Shown piece after piece: positions 39,414-47,018 of a stretch of DNA of 64,000 nt. The notes under the pieces were generated by a model. It had not been told where the DNA came from and did not search any database. It saw only the letters and a program-made list of their open reading frames with translations. The stretch is from Virgibacillus litoralis. GTDB taxonomy: Bacteria; Bacillota; Bacilli; Bacillales; Amphibacillaceae. The stretch spans positions 1 to 64,000 of the forward strand of contig NZ_JAGGKK010000022.1 of NCBI RefSeq assembly GCF_017873675.1, in the 5' to 3' direction. How positions within the stretch are numbered: position 1 is the stretch's first letter; every line of letters begins with the position of its first letter. A program made the position numbers and the translations under genes.

Positions 39414-39442
39414 GTATAGTTCTTAGAAGATGATTTATACTA
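39414..39442 (+). promoter_or_regulatory. Candidate sigma-G promoter of spoVT
   Basis: GTATA (39414-39418), 17 bases, TATACTA (39436-39442) resembles the sigma-G pattern GhATr-N17/18-CATnhTA with one mismatch. spoVT is a sigma-G gene in B. subtilis. Confidence 0.55.
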
Positions 39443-39531
39443 TAGGCACAACTGGTGTTTTTTTCACATTGAGGTAAACATTGAAATTACTTACACCAGA
39501 GACAATCATCATAGGAAAGTGAGGCTTCATA

Positions 39532-40068
39532 ATGAAGGCAACAGGAATTGTACGTCGAATTGATGATTTAGGCAGAGTAGTTATCCCAAAAGAAATCAGA
39601 CGAACATTACGTATTCGAGAGGGAGATCCATTAGAAATATTTGTTGATCGTGAAGGTGAAGTAATTTTAAAGAAATATTCACCTATTAATGAACTGGGGA
39701 GTTTTGCAAAGGAATACGCAGAAGCATTATTTGACTCATTGCACTATCCTGTCTTAATTTGTGACCGCGATGAGGTTATAGCTGTAGCTGGTGAATCAAA
39801 AAAAGATTATTTAAATAAAAGTATAGGGAAACAACTCGAAAAGACGATGGAAGATCGTTCACTCGTATTTGAAACAGAACAAGCTACACTAGAAATCACC
39901 CAGGGAAAAGATGAAGAAATTGATTCGTATTGTATTAGCCCTATTATTGCAAATGGTGACCCGATTGGCTGTGTCATGATGTTTTCAAGAGATGGTAAAA
40001 AACTTAGTAACGTCGAACAAAAAAGTACTGAAACGGCTTCAAGCTTTTTGGCCAAGCAAATGGAATAG
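39532..40068 (+). CDS. spoVT: Forespore regulator SpoVT
   Basis: A 178-residue regulator with an AbrB-type swapped-hairpin DNA-binding domain (1-50, MKATGIVRRIDDLGRVVIPKEIRRTLRIREGDPLEIFVD) and a C-terminal GAF-like domain (about 56-178, LICDRDEVIAVAGESKKDYL...VMMFSRDG). In B. subtilis SpoVT tunes sigma-G-dependent genes. AAAGTGAGGCTTC precedes ATG 39532. Flanked by a sigma-G-type promoter and a strong terminator. Confidence 0.95.
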   Translation: MKATGIVRRIDDLGRVVIPKEIRRTLRIREGDPLEIFVDREGEVILKKYSPINELGSFAKEYAEALFDSLHYPVLICDRDEVIAVAGESKKDYLNKSIGKQLEKTMEDRSLVFETEQATLEITQGKDEEIDSYCISPIIANGDPIGCVMMFSRDGKKLSNVEQKSTETASSFLAKQME

Positions 40069-40074
40069 TAGTTA

Positions 40075-40121
40075 AGAACAAAAGCCAGTTAACAAATTTA
40101 CTGGTTTTTGTTCTTTTTTTT
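40075..40121 (+). terminator. Terminator of spoVT
   Basis: AGAACAAAAGCCAGT (40075-40089) pairs with ACTGGTTTTTGTTCT (40100-40114, some G-T pairs), then a T7 run. Confidence 0.85.
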
Positions 40122-40199
40122 ACTTGTCCAAATTTTATAAACTGCTTCACAGAGTAAGGGCAGCCGATTCATAGTATTCTCTGTGGCTCTCTAACCACG

Positions 40200-40657
40200 C
40201 AGTTGATATAAAATGCGAACTAATGGTTGGGTGCAGTAACACCGCTACGGAAATACACTTCGCGCACCAAGGGCGGCTGATGAGCCTCCTTGCTCCTACG
40301 TCGCTGCGTAGTCTCATCTAGGCCTCAGCTCCCACAGGAGTCTACGTGTATTTCCTCCGCTGGGTATTGCTCACTAAAACTTTAAAAAACAAGATCTTAT
40401 ACCACTTAACTAGCAGTTGGAACATACGAGACTCCTGTGGGACAGCGATCCTAAGAGACCCCACAGGGAGCGTTCTTTGCGAGCGAGGCAGACTAAGTAC
40501 GCCACGTCCTGTGGCAATGTCTGCACTAGCACGTCCTATGCGTCGAAGGCTCGTGGTGAGCCCACGGAAAGCGAGTATATTCCAGCTGCGTCGTTAGGAA
40601 GCCTCACAAAATGCTTTCAATAGGACTCCCCTAGTTGGTTCGCAGTTTATATCAACT
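40200..40657. repeat. Composite repeat element R1, locus 3
   Basis: Ends are AGTTGATATAAAATGCGAAC (from 40201) and TTCGCAGTTTATATCAACT (40639-40657), inverted with one mismatch, giving a compact 458-bp unit. Arm 1 (about 40240-40370) has GGAAATACAC/GTGTATTTCC; arm 2 (40428-40595) has the CTCCTGTGGGA..CCCCACAGGGAG hairpin and further GGACGT-type palindromes. Open frames here (40346-40623) read through palindromes and are not genes. Confidence 0.8.
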
Positions 40658-40867
40658 ACTTGTTAAGATCATTGCTTGGAGAAAGCAACAACCCTATAGA
40701 AAATAGCCTTTACTTAGTAGGTCTTCTACACCTACTATCGTTTGTGAATGAACAAAAGTGGCATTGTTATAGAAAAAATATTTTCTTACAAGTGCCACTT
40801 TTCATACGCAGAATTCGATTGTACTAGTAAGAATGGTAGAATAGCTGGTATGCTATAATGGTTAAAA

Positions 40868-40965
40868 AATGGTTAGGAAACTTGGCTTATCGCCAAGCCT
40901 TAATATAGATAAGCCTTAGTTGTACTTATGCAGTAAGATAAAAGATTTATACTTTCTTAACTGCC
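40868..40965 (-). repeat. Terminator-associated repeat R4, inverted copy before yabM
   Basis: Read on the minus strand it runs GGCAGTTAAGAAAGTATAAATC, then TCTTACTGCATAAGTACAAC, TAAGGCTTATC, and AAGGCTTGGCGATAAGCCAAG, the most complete copy of the family. It ends 18 bases before the yabM start, so the yabM ribosome site lies just outside the repeat. Confidence 0.65.
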
Positions 40966-40982
40966 ATAGAAAGGCGTTTTTC

Positions 40983-42563
40983 ATGGACGGGAATGAGACC
41001 AACAAATTAGTAAAAGGTGCATTGCTTCTTACATTGGCAGGATTAATTAGTAAGGTGCTGAGTGCCGGCTACCGGATTCCACTGCAGAACTTGACAGGGG
41101 ATATGGGTTTTTATATTTATCAGCAAGTATATCCGTTTCTTGGTATTGCATTGATTTTGTCATTATACGGATTTCCTTCAGCTATATCGAAAATTACTGT
41201 GGATCTAAAAGCACAAGGGATGAGGCCATCGTTTACCCGTTTTTATGTACCCATATTTTTGCTTTTATTTTCCATTAGCTGTGGTATATTTTTATTCTTA
41301 TTTTTTAATGCCCAGGAAATTGCTGTGTGGGTGGGCGATGCGAACTTAAAAGATACATACGAATTAGCTGCTTTTACGTTTTTGCTTGTTCCTTTTTCAG
41401 CTCTGTTACGAGGCGTGTTCCAAGGAATGAAGCAAATGAAGCCCACTGCTCTTTCACAAGTAGGGGAACAATTCATTCGTGTACTCCTGATTATTCTGGC
41501 TGCAGTATTTATTTATGCTAATTCAAGTAATGTATACAGCATTGGACAAGCTGCAGCAATTGCTTCATTGTTTGGAGCATTGGCTGCAATTCTCATACTT
41601 GGTTTCTTTTTTATAAGAATGAAGCCTACAGTGAAGCAGCATTTTGATATTCCATGGAATTACTATATCAGTACATTATTAATCTTTGGCATGATAGCTG
41701 CATTAAATCACATGCTATTAATTATTATTCAGTTTGCCGACACGTTCACACTAGTACCTGGACTTATGGAATATGGATTGTCAGATATAGATGCAATGGA
41801 GGCAAAAGGAGTGTTCGATCGAGGCCAGCCTTTAATACAGCTTGGAACTGTTTTAGGATCTTCATTCGCTCTGGCATTGATACCGACGATTTCCAGACGG
41901 AAGCTTGATCGTGACCCCAAAGCATTTCACGCATATATTGAAAGTGCTTTAGTCGTAAGTTTTTACTTAGCTGTTGGTGCGACAATTGGGTTAATTATTA
42001 TTTTTCCAGAAGCGAATACACTGTTATTTCAGAACGAAAAGGGTACGGCGAGCTTACAGATTCTAGTTATTTCTATTTTCTTAAGTTCGATTGCAATTAC
42101 TGCTGCATCCATTCTTCAAGGATTAGGGTATATTAAACGGACAGCGGGATTTATACTTGTTGCCTTTTTCATAAAATGGATTACAAATCAGGCTCTGGTA
42201 CCATTGTTTGGAATAATGGGCAGTGCAATTGCTACGGTGTTCAGTCTGACAATACTTGCTATGCTCATGCTGTTCGCATTGAAAAGAAAGCTCCCAAAAC
42301 TGAAGGTTGAAAAGCATATAAATTGGCGTGCATTTATCATAGCTGCAACAGGAATGATTTTCTATATACTTTTAATAGATTACCTCTTACCTGAAAATTC
42401 ATCACGTCTTGGTTTGTTGTTGTATGTATTATTTGTCGTAATAACTGGAGCGCTTCTTTACATTATTTTGTTAGTAAGGTTCAAAGCATTTACTAATCAA
42501 GAAATATCGATGCTCCCATTAGCACCGATTTTGACCAGAATCCATAGAGGGAGGGAACAATAG
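40983..42563 (+). CDS. yabM: Polysaccharide/lipid flippase of the MOP family (SpoVB/MurJ-like)
   Basis: A 526-residue integral membrane protein with about 12-14 membrane segments beginning LVKGALLLTLAGLISKVLSAGYRIPLQN, the opening typical of SpoVB/YabM/YtgP. Such proteins export lipid-linked wall precursors or polysaccharides; the cargo here is not assignable. ATG 40983 behind AAAGGCG starts at MDGNETNKL; the frame's earlier ATG at 40920 lies inside an R4 repeat. The stop overlaps the mazG start (TAGTG). First gene of the yabM-to-divIC operon. Confidence 0.9.
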   Translation: MDGNETNKLVKGALLLTLAGLISKVLSAGYRIPLQNLTGDMGFYIYQQVYPFLGIALILSLYGFPSAISKITVDLKAQGMRPSFTRFYVPIFLLLFSISCGIFLFLFFNAQEIAVWVGDANLKDTYELAAFTFLLVPFSALLRGVFQGMKQMKPTALSQVGEQFIRVLLIILAAVFIYANSSNVYSIGQAAAIASLFGALAAILILGFFFIRMKPTVKQHFDIPWNYYISTLLIFGMIAALNHMLLIIIQFADTFTLVPGLMEYGLSDIDAMEAKGVFDRGQPLIQLGTVLGSSFALALIPTISRRKLDRDPKAFHAYIESALVVSFYLAVGATIGLIIIFPEANTLLFQNEKGTASLQILVISIFLSSIAITAASILQGLGYIKRTAGFILVAFFIKWITNQALVPLFGIMGSAIATVFSLTILAMLMLFALKRKLPKLKVEKHINWRAFIIAATGMIFYILLIDYLLPENSSRLGLLLYVLFVVITGALLYIILLVRFKAFTNQEISMLPLAPILTRIHRGREQ

Positions 42564-44011
42564 TGGGAAACCAAATTGAAATTATCGGCCTTGGGTCAGG
42601 TGATCTTGACCAGATGCCGCTCGGGATTTATAAAAAATTATCAAATACAAGCACTACTATTTTTGCGCGAACTATCAATCACCCTGTAATAAATGCCTTG
42701 CGGGATGATGGAGTAAAATTTACATCGTTTGATAAAATCTATCAAACAACGGAACAATTCGATGAAGTATATCGTCGTATTGTGGATTCATTAATTGAGG
42801 AGTCCCATCAATCACCCGTTATATACGCAGTGCCTGGCCATCCTATGCTTGCTGAAAAAACTGTTCAACTGTTGCTGGATCAAGATGAAGTGCCGGTGGA
42901 AGTCATTGGTGGACAAAGCTATCTGGATGATTTGTTTACATCACTACGTATTGACCCAATCGATGGGTTTCAGTTTGTTGATGGAACAGGGTTTAACCGC
43001 AGCCAGTTAAATTACCGGCAGCATATCATTTTTTGCCAGGTCTATGACCAGTTTATTGCATCAAATGTAAAACTTGAATTGCTTGAGGATTTGCCTGCAA
43101 GTTACCAAGTAAAGATTGTCGAAGCAGCTGGCAGTAATCAGGAGAAGATTACAACAATTCCTTTGGAGGAACTAGATCATTCATTGGAGGTAAATAATTT
43201 AACTTCTGTTTATATCCCTCCTGCTCCTGCATCTATGCTCAACCATACTTTTTCAAGATTAAAGGAAGTAATTGCTATATTGCGTGGGCCAAATGGATGC
43301 CCGTGGGATAAAAAACAAACACATGAAACATTACGAGAGTATGCAATTGAAGAAGTATACGAAGTTATTGAAGCAATTGATAGTCAGGATGATGAAGGAA
43401 TTGTTGAAGAATTAGGTGATCTTCTTTTGCAAGTAATGCTTCATAGTCAGATCGGTGAGGATGACGGATACTTCACAGTTGATGACGTTATTCGCTCGAT
43501 TACGGATAAAATGATTCATCGGCATCCACATATCTTTGCTGACAAGACTGTCGAATCTATCGATGATGTATATAAGACGTGGGATACGCTAAAACAGGAA
43601 GAAAAAGGAGACTATCGCAAATCAGTGCTGGATGGTATTCCCGCTGGGTTACCAGCTTTAGCAAAAGCATTCAAACTTCAGAAAAAAGCAGCTAAAACAG
43701 GGTTTGATTGGGATAATATAGATGATATTTGGAAGAAGCTGCAGGAAGAGCTGGATGAGGTTGGAGAAGCCATTGGAAGCCAAGACAAATCAGAAATTGA
43801 AAAAGAACTAGGCGATGTTCTATTTGTACTTGCAAACATATCAAGGTATTATAAAGTAAATCCGGAAATTGCTTTAAACCAAACGAACCAGAAGTTTCAT
43901 TCACGATTCTCCTATATTGAGGAACAATTGGAGAGCCAGGGGAAAGATCTTTATGAAACAACCTTGGAAGAAATGGACTACTACTGGAACCAAGCAAAAA
44001 GAAGAGAGTGA
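42563..44011 (+). CDS. mazG: Nucleoside triphosphate pyrophosphohydrolase, MazG with methylase-like domain
   Basis: The 482-residue YabN. The N-terminal domain (1-220) is a tetrapyrrole-methylase fold (IIGLGSGDLDQMPLG, YAVPGHPMLAE). Two MazG domains follow, with EEVYEVIEAID / EELGDLLLQVMLHS and ELDEVGEAIGSQDKSEIEKELGDVLF carrying the metal-binding ExxE/ExxD sets. It hydrolyses NTPs, probably aberrant ones; the role of the methylase part is unclear. GTG start overlapping the yabM stop, behind AGGGAGGGAAC. Confidence 0.94.
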   Translation: MGNQIEIIGLGSGDLDQMPLGIYKKLSNTSTTIFARTINHPVINALRDDGVKFTSFDKIYQTTEQFDEVYRRIVDSLIEESHQSPVIYAVPGHPMLAEKTVQLLLDQDEVPVEVIGGQSYLDDLFTSLRIDPIDGFQFVDGTGFNRSQLNYRQHIIFCQVYDQFIASNVKLELLEDLPASYQVKIVEAAGSNQEKITTIPLEELDHSLEVNNLTSVYIPPAPASMLNHTFSRLKEVIAILRGPNGCPWDKKQTHETLREYAIEEVYEVIEAIDSQDDEGIVEELGDLLLQVMLHSQIGEDDGYFTVDDVIRSITDKMIHRHPHIFADKTVESIDDVYKTWDTLKQEEKGDYRKSVLDGIPAGLPALAKAFKLQKKAAKTGFDWDNIDDIWKKLQEELDEVGEAIGSQDKSEIEKELGDVLFVLANISRYYKVNPEIALNQTNQKFHSRFSYIEEQLESQGKDLYETTLEEMDYYWNQAKRRE

Positions 44012-44016
44012 TAGAA

Positions 44017-44274
44017 TTGCGTTTAGACAAATTTTTAAAGGTTACAAGACTAATTAAACGTCGTACAATGGCAAAAGAAGTAGCTGATCAAGGGCGAATC
44101 ACCATTAACGGAAACAAAGCTAAGGCATCATCAACTGTATCTGTTGGCGATGAGCTGGTCATCAAGTTCGGACAAAAAATGGTAACGCTTGAAGTGAACG
44201 CCTTAAAAGATGCTGTTAAAAAAGACGAGGCTGAAATGCTCTATAAAGTAATCAAGGAAGAGAAAGTTAATTAG
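44017..44274 (+). CDS. rqcP: Ribosome quality control factor RqcP (S4 domain)
   Basis: An 85-residue S4 RNA-binding protein, YabO/Hsp15 family: LRLDKFLKVTRLIKRRTMAKEVADQGRITINGNKAKASSTVSVGDEL. In B. subtilis RqcP works with RqcH to add alanine tails to peptides on obstructed 50S subunits. The TTG at 44017 gives the family start MRLDKFLKV and follows AGAGAGTGAT; a GTG at 44008 overlaps mazG. Close behind mazG in an operon. Confidence 0.92.
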   Translation: MRLDKFLKVTRLIKRRTMAKEVADQGRITINGNKAKASSTVSVGDELVIKFGQKMVTLEVNALKDAVKKDEAEMLYKVIKEEKVN

Positions 44275-44308
44275 TATAGTTCTACACTTGTCCTTCTAAT
44301 CATACAGT
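44274..44308 (+). promoter_or_regulatory. Weak candidate sigma-E promoter before yabP
   Basis: CATACAGT (44301-44308) is a full match to the sigma-E -10 (CATACAnT), but no -35 sits at the right distance; the nearest ATA word (GTATAG, 44274) is 20 bases off. yabP and yabQ are sigma-E genes in B. subtilis. Confidence 0.35.
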
Positions 44309-44333
44309 AATAATGATAAGGAGGGCGATATGT

Positions 44334-44633
44334 ATGAATTACTATGAAAAAGATAGTGTTACACGTGTCCAGCAGGAACATATTGTGAAAATTAATAATC
44401 GAAAAGAATTGGAAATAACCGGTGTTAAAGAAGTTGATAGTTTTGATAATGAAGAGTTTTTATTAGAAACTGTTTTGGGTTACTTGATTGTTCGAGGTCA
44501 AAATTTACAATTGAAAAATCTGGATGTTGGGGAAGGTTTAGTATCTATCAAAGGTAAAATATATGAGCTTTCCTATGTGGATGAACATCAGCAGGAGAAG
44601 GCTAAAGGATTCTTTAGCAAGCTATTCAAATGA
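44334..44633 (+). CDS. yabP: Spore cortex/coat assembly protein YabP
   Basis: A 99-residue YabP-family protein: QEHIVKINNRKELEITGVKEVDSFDNEEFLLETVLGYLIVRGQNLQLKNLDVGEGLVSIKGKIYELSY. The family (with YqfC) is needed for sporulation in B. subtilis, possibly in the mother cell membrane. ATG 44334 behind AAGGAGGGCGAT. The stop overlaps yabQ (ATGA), so they are coupled. Confidence 0.93.
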   Translation: MNYYEKDSVTRVQQEHIVKINNRKELEITGVKEVDSFDNEEFLLETVLGYLIVRGQNLQLKNLDVGEGLVSIKGKIYELSYVDEHQQEKAKGFFSKLFK

Positions 44634-45238
44634 CACTTAGCGTTCAATTCCTGACCATGCTTACTATGGTTTTAGGTGGCTTCTATTTGGGTATAATAAA
44701 CGATACCTATCGCAGGTTTTCAATCCACTGGAAGCAAAATAAAATTCTTTCTTATTTTATGGAAATTAGCTTCTGGCTGACACAGACTATGTTACTGTAC
44801 TACCTGTTATTCCGAGTAAATAGCGGAGAGCTGCGTTTTTATGTATTTATTGCCTGTTTACTCGGTTTTTCTGTCTATCAGGTGACAACTGCAAGCGCGT
44901 ATAAGCAATTGCTGGAACATATAATTCGAATCGGGCAGAAGATTTATCAGTTTATTAAAAATTTGGTACAAGTACTCCTTATTACGCCAATAAAGTTTAT
45001 TGTTCACTTGCTGATAGTGTCTCTTTTGTTCATCTTAAATGTACTATTCACCATTATTCGATATACGTTTAGATTCATTTATGTTCCATTATCTTGGGTA
45101 TTTCAGACTCTTTTTCGTTTGCTGCCAAAAAATATCCAAAATTATTTACACAAAATTGCAGGGTTTTATAGTACAATGGAGAATATATTTAAGAAATGGA
45201 TAAAATGGATGAAAAATATTTTGTTTAAGAGGAGGTAG
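44630..45238 (+). CDS. yabQ: Spore cortex membrane protein YabQ
   Basis: A 202-residue membrane protein with five or so hydrophobic segments (about 5-22, 38-62, 68-85, 115-135, 140-160) and a basic C terminus. The N-terminal block GGFYLGIINDTYRRFSIHWKQNKILSY is family-typical. YabQ is required for cortex formation in B. subtilis and sits in the outer forespore membrane. ATG overlaps the yabP stop. Followed at once by divIC. Confidence 0.92.
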   Translation: MTLSVQFLTMLTMVLGGFYLGIINDTYRRFSIHWKQNKILSYFMEISFWLTQTMLLYYLLFRVNSGELRFYVFIACLLGFSVYQVTTASAYKQLLEHIIRIGQKIYQFIKNLVQVLLITPIKFIVHLLIVSLLFILNVLFTIIRYTFRFIYVPLSWVFQTLFRLLPKNIQNYLHKIAGFYSTMENIFKKWIKWMKNILFKRR

Positions 45239-45244
45239 TTGCCA

Positions 45245-45625
45245 ATGCCTACAAAGAAGAAAACAGTAACTAGATTGGATTCGAATTATGTTGAACAGTA
45301 CGATGCTTATATAGAAAGACAAAAGAGAAAGAAACAGCGTCTAGTTCGCCGTCTAGTATTATTTTCTGTTGTCGTATTAGTTGTGATTGGAAGTATGGCA
45401 ACATACCACTTTAAACAAATTTCACTTCAAGAGGAAAAACAAGAACAATATAATCAAATGGAAGAGAAATTAACTACTATGGAAAAAGAGGAAGAAAACC
45501 TTCGTGAAGAGATTAAATTGTTAAATAATGAAGAGTATGTACTGGAGATAGCTCGGACGAACTATTTCCTATCAAAAGAAGGCGAATTAATTTTTAAAAT
45601 TCCCGATGAGGAGCCCTCTTATTGA
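45245..45625 (+). CDS. divIC: Cell division protein DivIC
   Basis: A 126-residue single-pass membrane protein. Basic cytoplasmic N terminus (about 1-35), one membrane helix (LVLFSVVVLVVIGSMATYHF, 36-56), then an external coiled coil (QEQYNQMEEKLTTMEKEEENLREEIKLLNNEEYVLEIARTNYFLSKEGEL). It joins FtsL and DivIB at the septum. ATG 45245 was chosen; a TTG at 45239 is only a few bases from the ribosome site GAGGAGGT. Confidence 0.93.
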   Translation: MPTKKKTVTRLDSNYVEQYDAYIERQKRKKQRLVRRLVLFSVVVLVVIGSMATYHFKQISLQEEKQEQYNQMEEKLTTMEKEEENLREEIKLLNNEEYVLEIARTNYFLSKEGELIFKIPDEEPSY

Positions 45626-45651
45626 CACACTTTTACAAGCTTAGCTATAAT
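45622..45651 (+). promoter_or_regulatory. Sigma-A promoter of yabR
   Basis: Perfect TTGACA (45622-45627) overlapping the divIC stop, 18 bases, and perfect TATAAT (45646-45651), 48 bases before yabR. Confidence 0.8.
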
Positions 45652-45698
45652 ATATAAGAACTATATTTTTTAAACTTTTAAGGAGGAGCATTTTTTTT

Positions 45699-46082
45699 AT
45701 GTCAATCGAAGTAGGCAGCAAGCTGCAGGGAAAGGTAACTGGTATTACTAATTTTGGGGCTTTTGTTGAACTTGGTGAAGGTAAAACAGGCCTAGTCCAC
45801 ATTAGTGAGGTTGCCGACAACTATGTTAAAGACATTAATGAACACCTAACTGTTGGTGATGAGGTAACGGTGAAGGTTATTAATGTTGAAAAGGATGGTA
45901 AGATTGGCTTATCCATTAAGAAGGCAAAGGATAAACCAGTACGCCCAAAAATTAATCGTGATCGCGGTGAAAATTTTGAATCTAAAATGAATAAATTTCT
46001 TAAGGATTCAGAAGACCGTTTAGCCTCTTTGAAAAAGCACACAGAATCCAAACGTGGAGGTCGAGGTGCTAAAAGAGGATAG
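45699..46082 (+). CDS. yabR: S1-domain RNA-binding protein YabR
   Basis: A 127-residue protein with one S1 domain (2-72): GSKLQGKVTGITNFGAFVELGEGKTGLVHISEVADNYVKDI. A basic tail (RPKINRDRGENFESKMNKFL...KRGGRGAKRG) follows. It resembles the S1 domain of PNPase and probably acts on RNA or ribosomes; the specific role is unknown. AAGGAGGAGC precedes the ATG. Own promoter and terminator. Confidence 0.93.
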   Translation: MSIEVGSKLQGKVTGITNFGAFVELGEGKTGLVHISEVADNYVKDINEHLTVGDEVTVKVINVEKDGKIGLSIKKAKDKPVRPKINRDRGENFESKMNKFLKDSEDRLASLKKHTESKRGGRGAKRG

Positions 46083-46122
46083 CAACTGCTGTCTATGATA
46101 ATGCTCTATGATATAAATTAAC

Positions 46123-46161
46123 TGAACAGGAATCGCTTGTAGAAGCGATTCCTGTTTTTTG
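46123..46161 (+). terminator. Terminator of yabR
   Basis: AACAGGAATCGCTT (46125-46138) pairs perfectly with AAGCGATTCCTGTT (46143-46156), then TTTT. Confidence 0.9.
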
Positions 46162-46167
46162 GCTCTA

Positions 46168-46215
46168 AATACTTACTGCATAAGTGCCGCTGAGGCTTAT
46201 TTATATTAAAGCTAG
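46168..46215 (+). repeat. Terminator-associated repeat R4 (behind yabR)
   Basis: ACTTACTGCATAAGTGCCGC then TGAGGCTTATTTATATTAAAGC: the family core without its left end. Confidence 0.55.
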
Positions 46216-46273
46216 GAGGTGATAAGCTGTTGAGCGTTTAGTGGGCGGAACATGTGCACGACGATATTATTAA

Positions 46274-46333
46274 TTGTGAACTTGAGCGGGAAAGTTGTGA
46301 ACTTGAGCCAAATTTGTGACAGTTTGAGCCGAT
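46274..46333. repeat. Three imperfect 20-bp tandem repeats
   Basis: TTGTGAACTTGAGC (46274), TTGTGAACTTGAGCC (46295) and TTGTGACAGTTTGAGCC (46314) repeat at about 20-base spacing. They lie 50-100 bases downstream of the minus-strand tRNA gene terminator. Role unknown. Confidence 0.6.
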
Positions 46334-46376
46334 TCACGATTATTTGCAACGAACACTCTCGAAAAAAGCCTAACAA

Positions 46377-46424
46377 AAAAAGACCTGCAGAAGTATTTTA
46401 AAACACTTCTGCAGGTCTTTTTTA
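46377..46424 (-). terminator. Terminator of tRNA-Met
   Basis: AGACCTGCAGAAGT pairs with ACTTCTGCAGGTCT around TTTTAAAA; A7 on the left and T6 on the right let it work in either direction. It follows the tRNA on the minus strand. Confidence 0.85.
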
Positions 46425-46431
46425 TTAAGGA

Positions 46432-46505
46432 TAGCGGCGGAGGGGATCGAACCCACGACCTCACGGGTATGAACCGTACGCTCTCGCCAGCTGAGCTACG
46501 CCGCC
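46432..46505 (-). tRNA. tRNA-Met(CAT), elongator
   Basis: 74 nt on the minus strand starting GGCGGCGTAGCTCAGCTGG. The anticodon loop TTCATAC shows CAT; the T-arm has GGTTCGATCC and the acceptor ends CGCCGCTA with a G1-U72 pair, as in the B. subtilis elongator tRNA-Met (trnSL). CCA is not encoded. It is not the initiator, which lacks a 1-72 pair. In B. subtilis the equivalent gene between yabR and spoIIE is on the same strand as its neighbours; here it is reversed. Confidence 0.93.
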
Positions 46506-46633
46506 AAAAATAGTCACAAGTGATATAATACAACAGCCTGATATATGTGTCAATGAGTAATTTTGGAAAAAGGGAGGAGTTTGTCGTTTTTTTTACTAGA
46601 TATTATTAAGTAAATATATGATGAGGTGATTTT

Positions 46634-46794
46634 ATGGAGAAGCGACACTAATACTATAAAACCAACTGGAAACATATAGACAAGGGATCTTATATTTTAT
46701 CTAAGATCTCACAGAGGGACAGGCAGACATAATCCCTAATGGCTTTAACAACAATATTCGCTGGAATCTTGGACATGTCTTTTTGGCAGATAAG
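46634..46794 (+). pseudogene. DinB-superfamily gene remnant
   Basis: A ribosome site GAGGTGAT and ATG 46634 open a frame MEKRH, then a stop, then YYKTNWKHIDKGSYILSKISQ in the same frame. After a shift near 46730 another frame reads IIPNGFNNNIRWNLGHVFLA, the metal-site histidine block of DinB/YfiT-like proteins. The coding trace ends exactly where an R4 repeat begins. So this is the first third of a DinB-like gene with a nonsense codon, a frameshift and a truncation. Confidence 0.5.
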
Positions 46795-46866
46795 AACTTT
46801 CTTACTGCATAAGTGCAACTAAGGCAATTCGCCCAAAGGCTAGGCGAATGCCAAGTTTACTAATCT
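46790..46866 (+). repeat. Terminator-associated repeat R4 (before spoIIE)
   Basis: ACTTTCTTACTGCATAAGTG, CAACTAAGGCAATTCGCC, then a GGCTAGGCGAATGCCAAGTTT right half. It directly abuts the DinB-like remnant. Confidence 0.65.
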
Positions 46867-46928
46867 TTAGACAATAGTAAACAGAATACGGAAGGTTATG
46901 TAGAATACCGCTTGTCCATATAGAATAC

Positions 46929-46994
46929 AGTCGAACGATTTTTTAGACTTGCTCTCTTATTTTGACAAAAAAACAATGCATATTGTGATTTAAT
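46929..46994 (+). promoter_or_regulatory. spoIIE promoter with 21-bp spacer and Spo0A box
   Basis: TTGACA (46962-46967) and TTTAAT (46989-46994) are 21 bases apart, the unusual spacing of the Spo0A-P-activated spoIIE promoter in B. subtilis. An AGTCGAA (46929-46935), one base from the 0A-box TGTCGAA, lies 26 bases upstream of the -35. Confidence 0.65.
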
Positions 46995-47018
46995 GTTTGA
47001 AAGAGGGAGTGGTATTCT

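Noticed and set aside
40346-40623. Two overlapping open frames of 83 and 68 codons
   Set aside because: Both are translations of R1 locus 3 hairpins.
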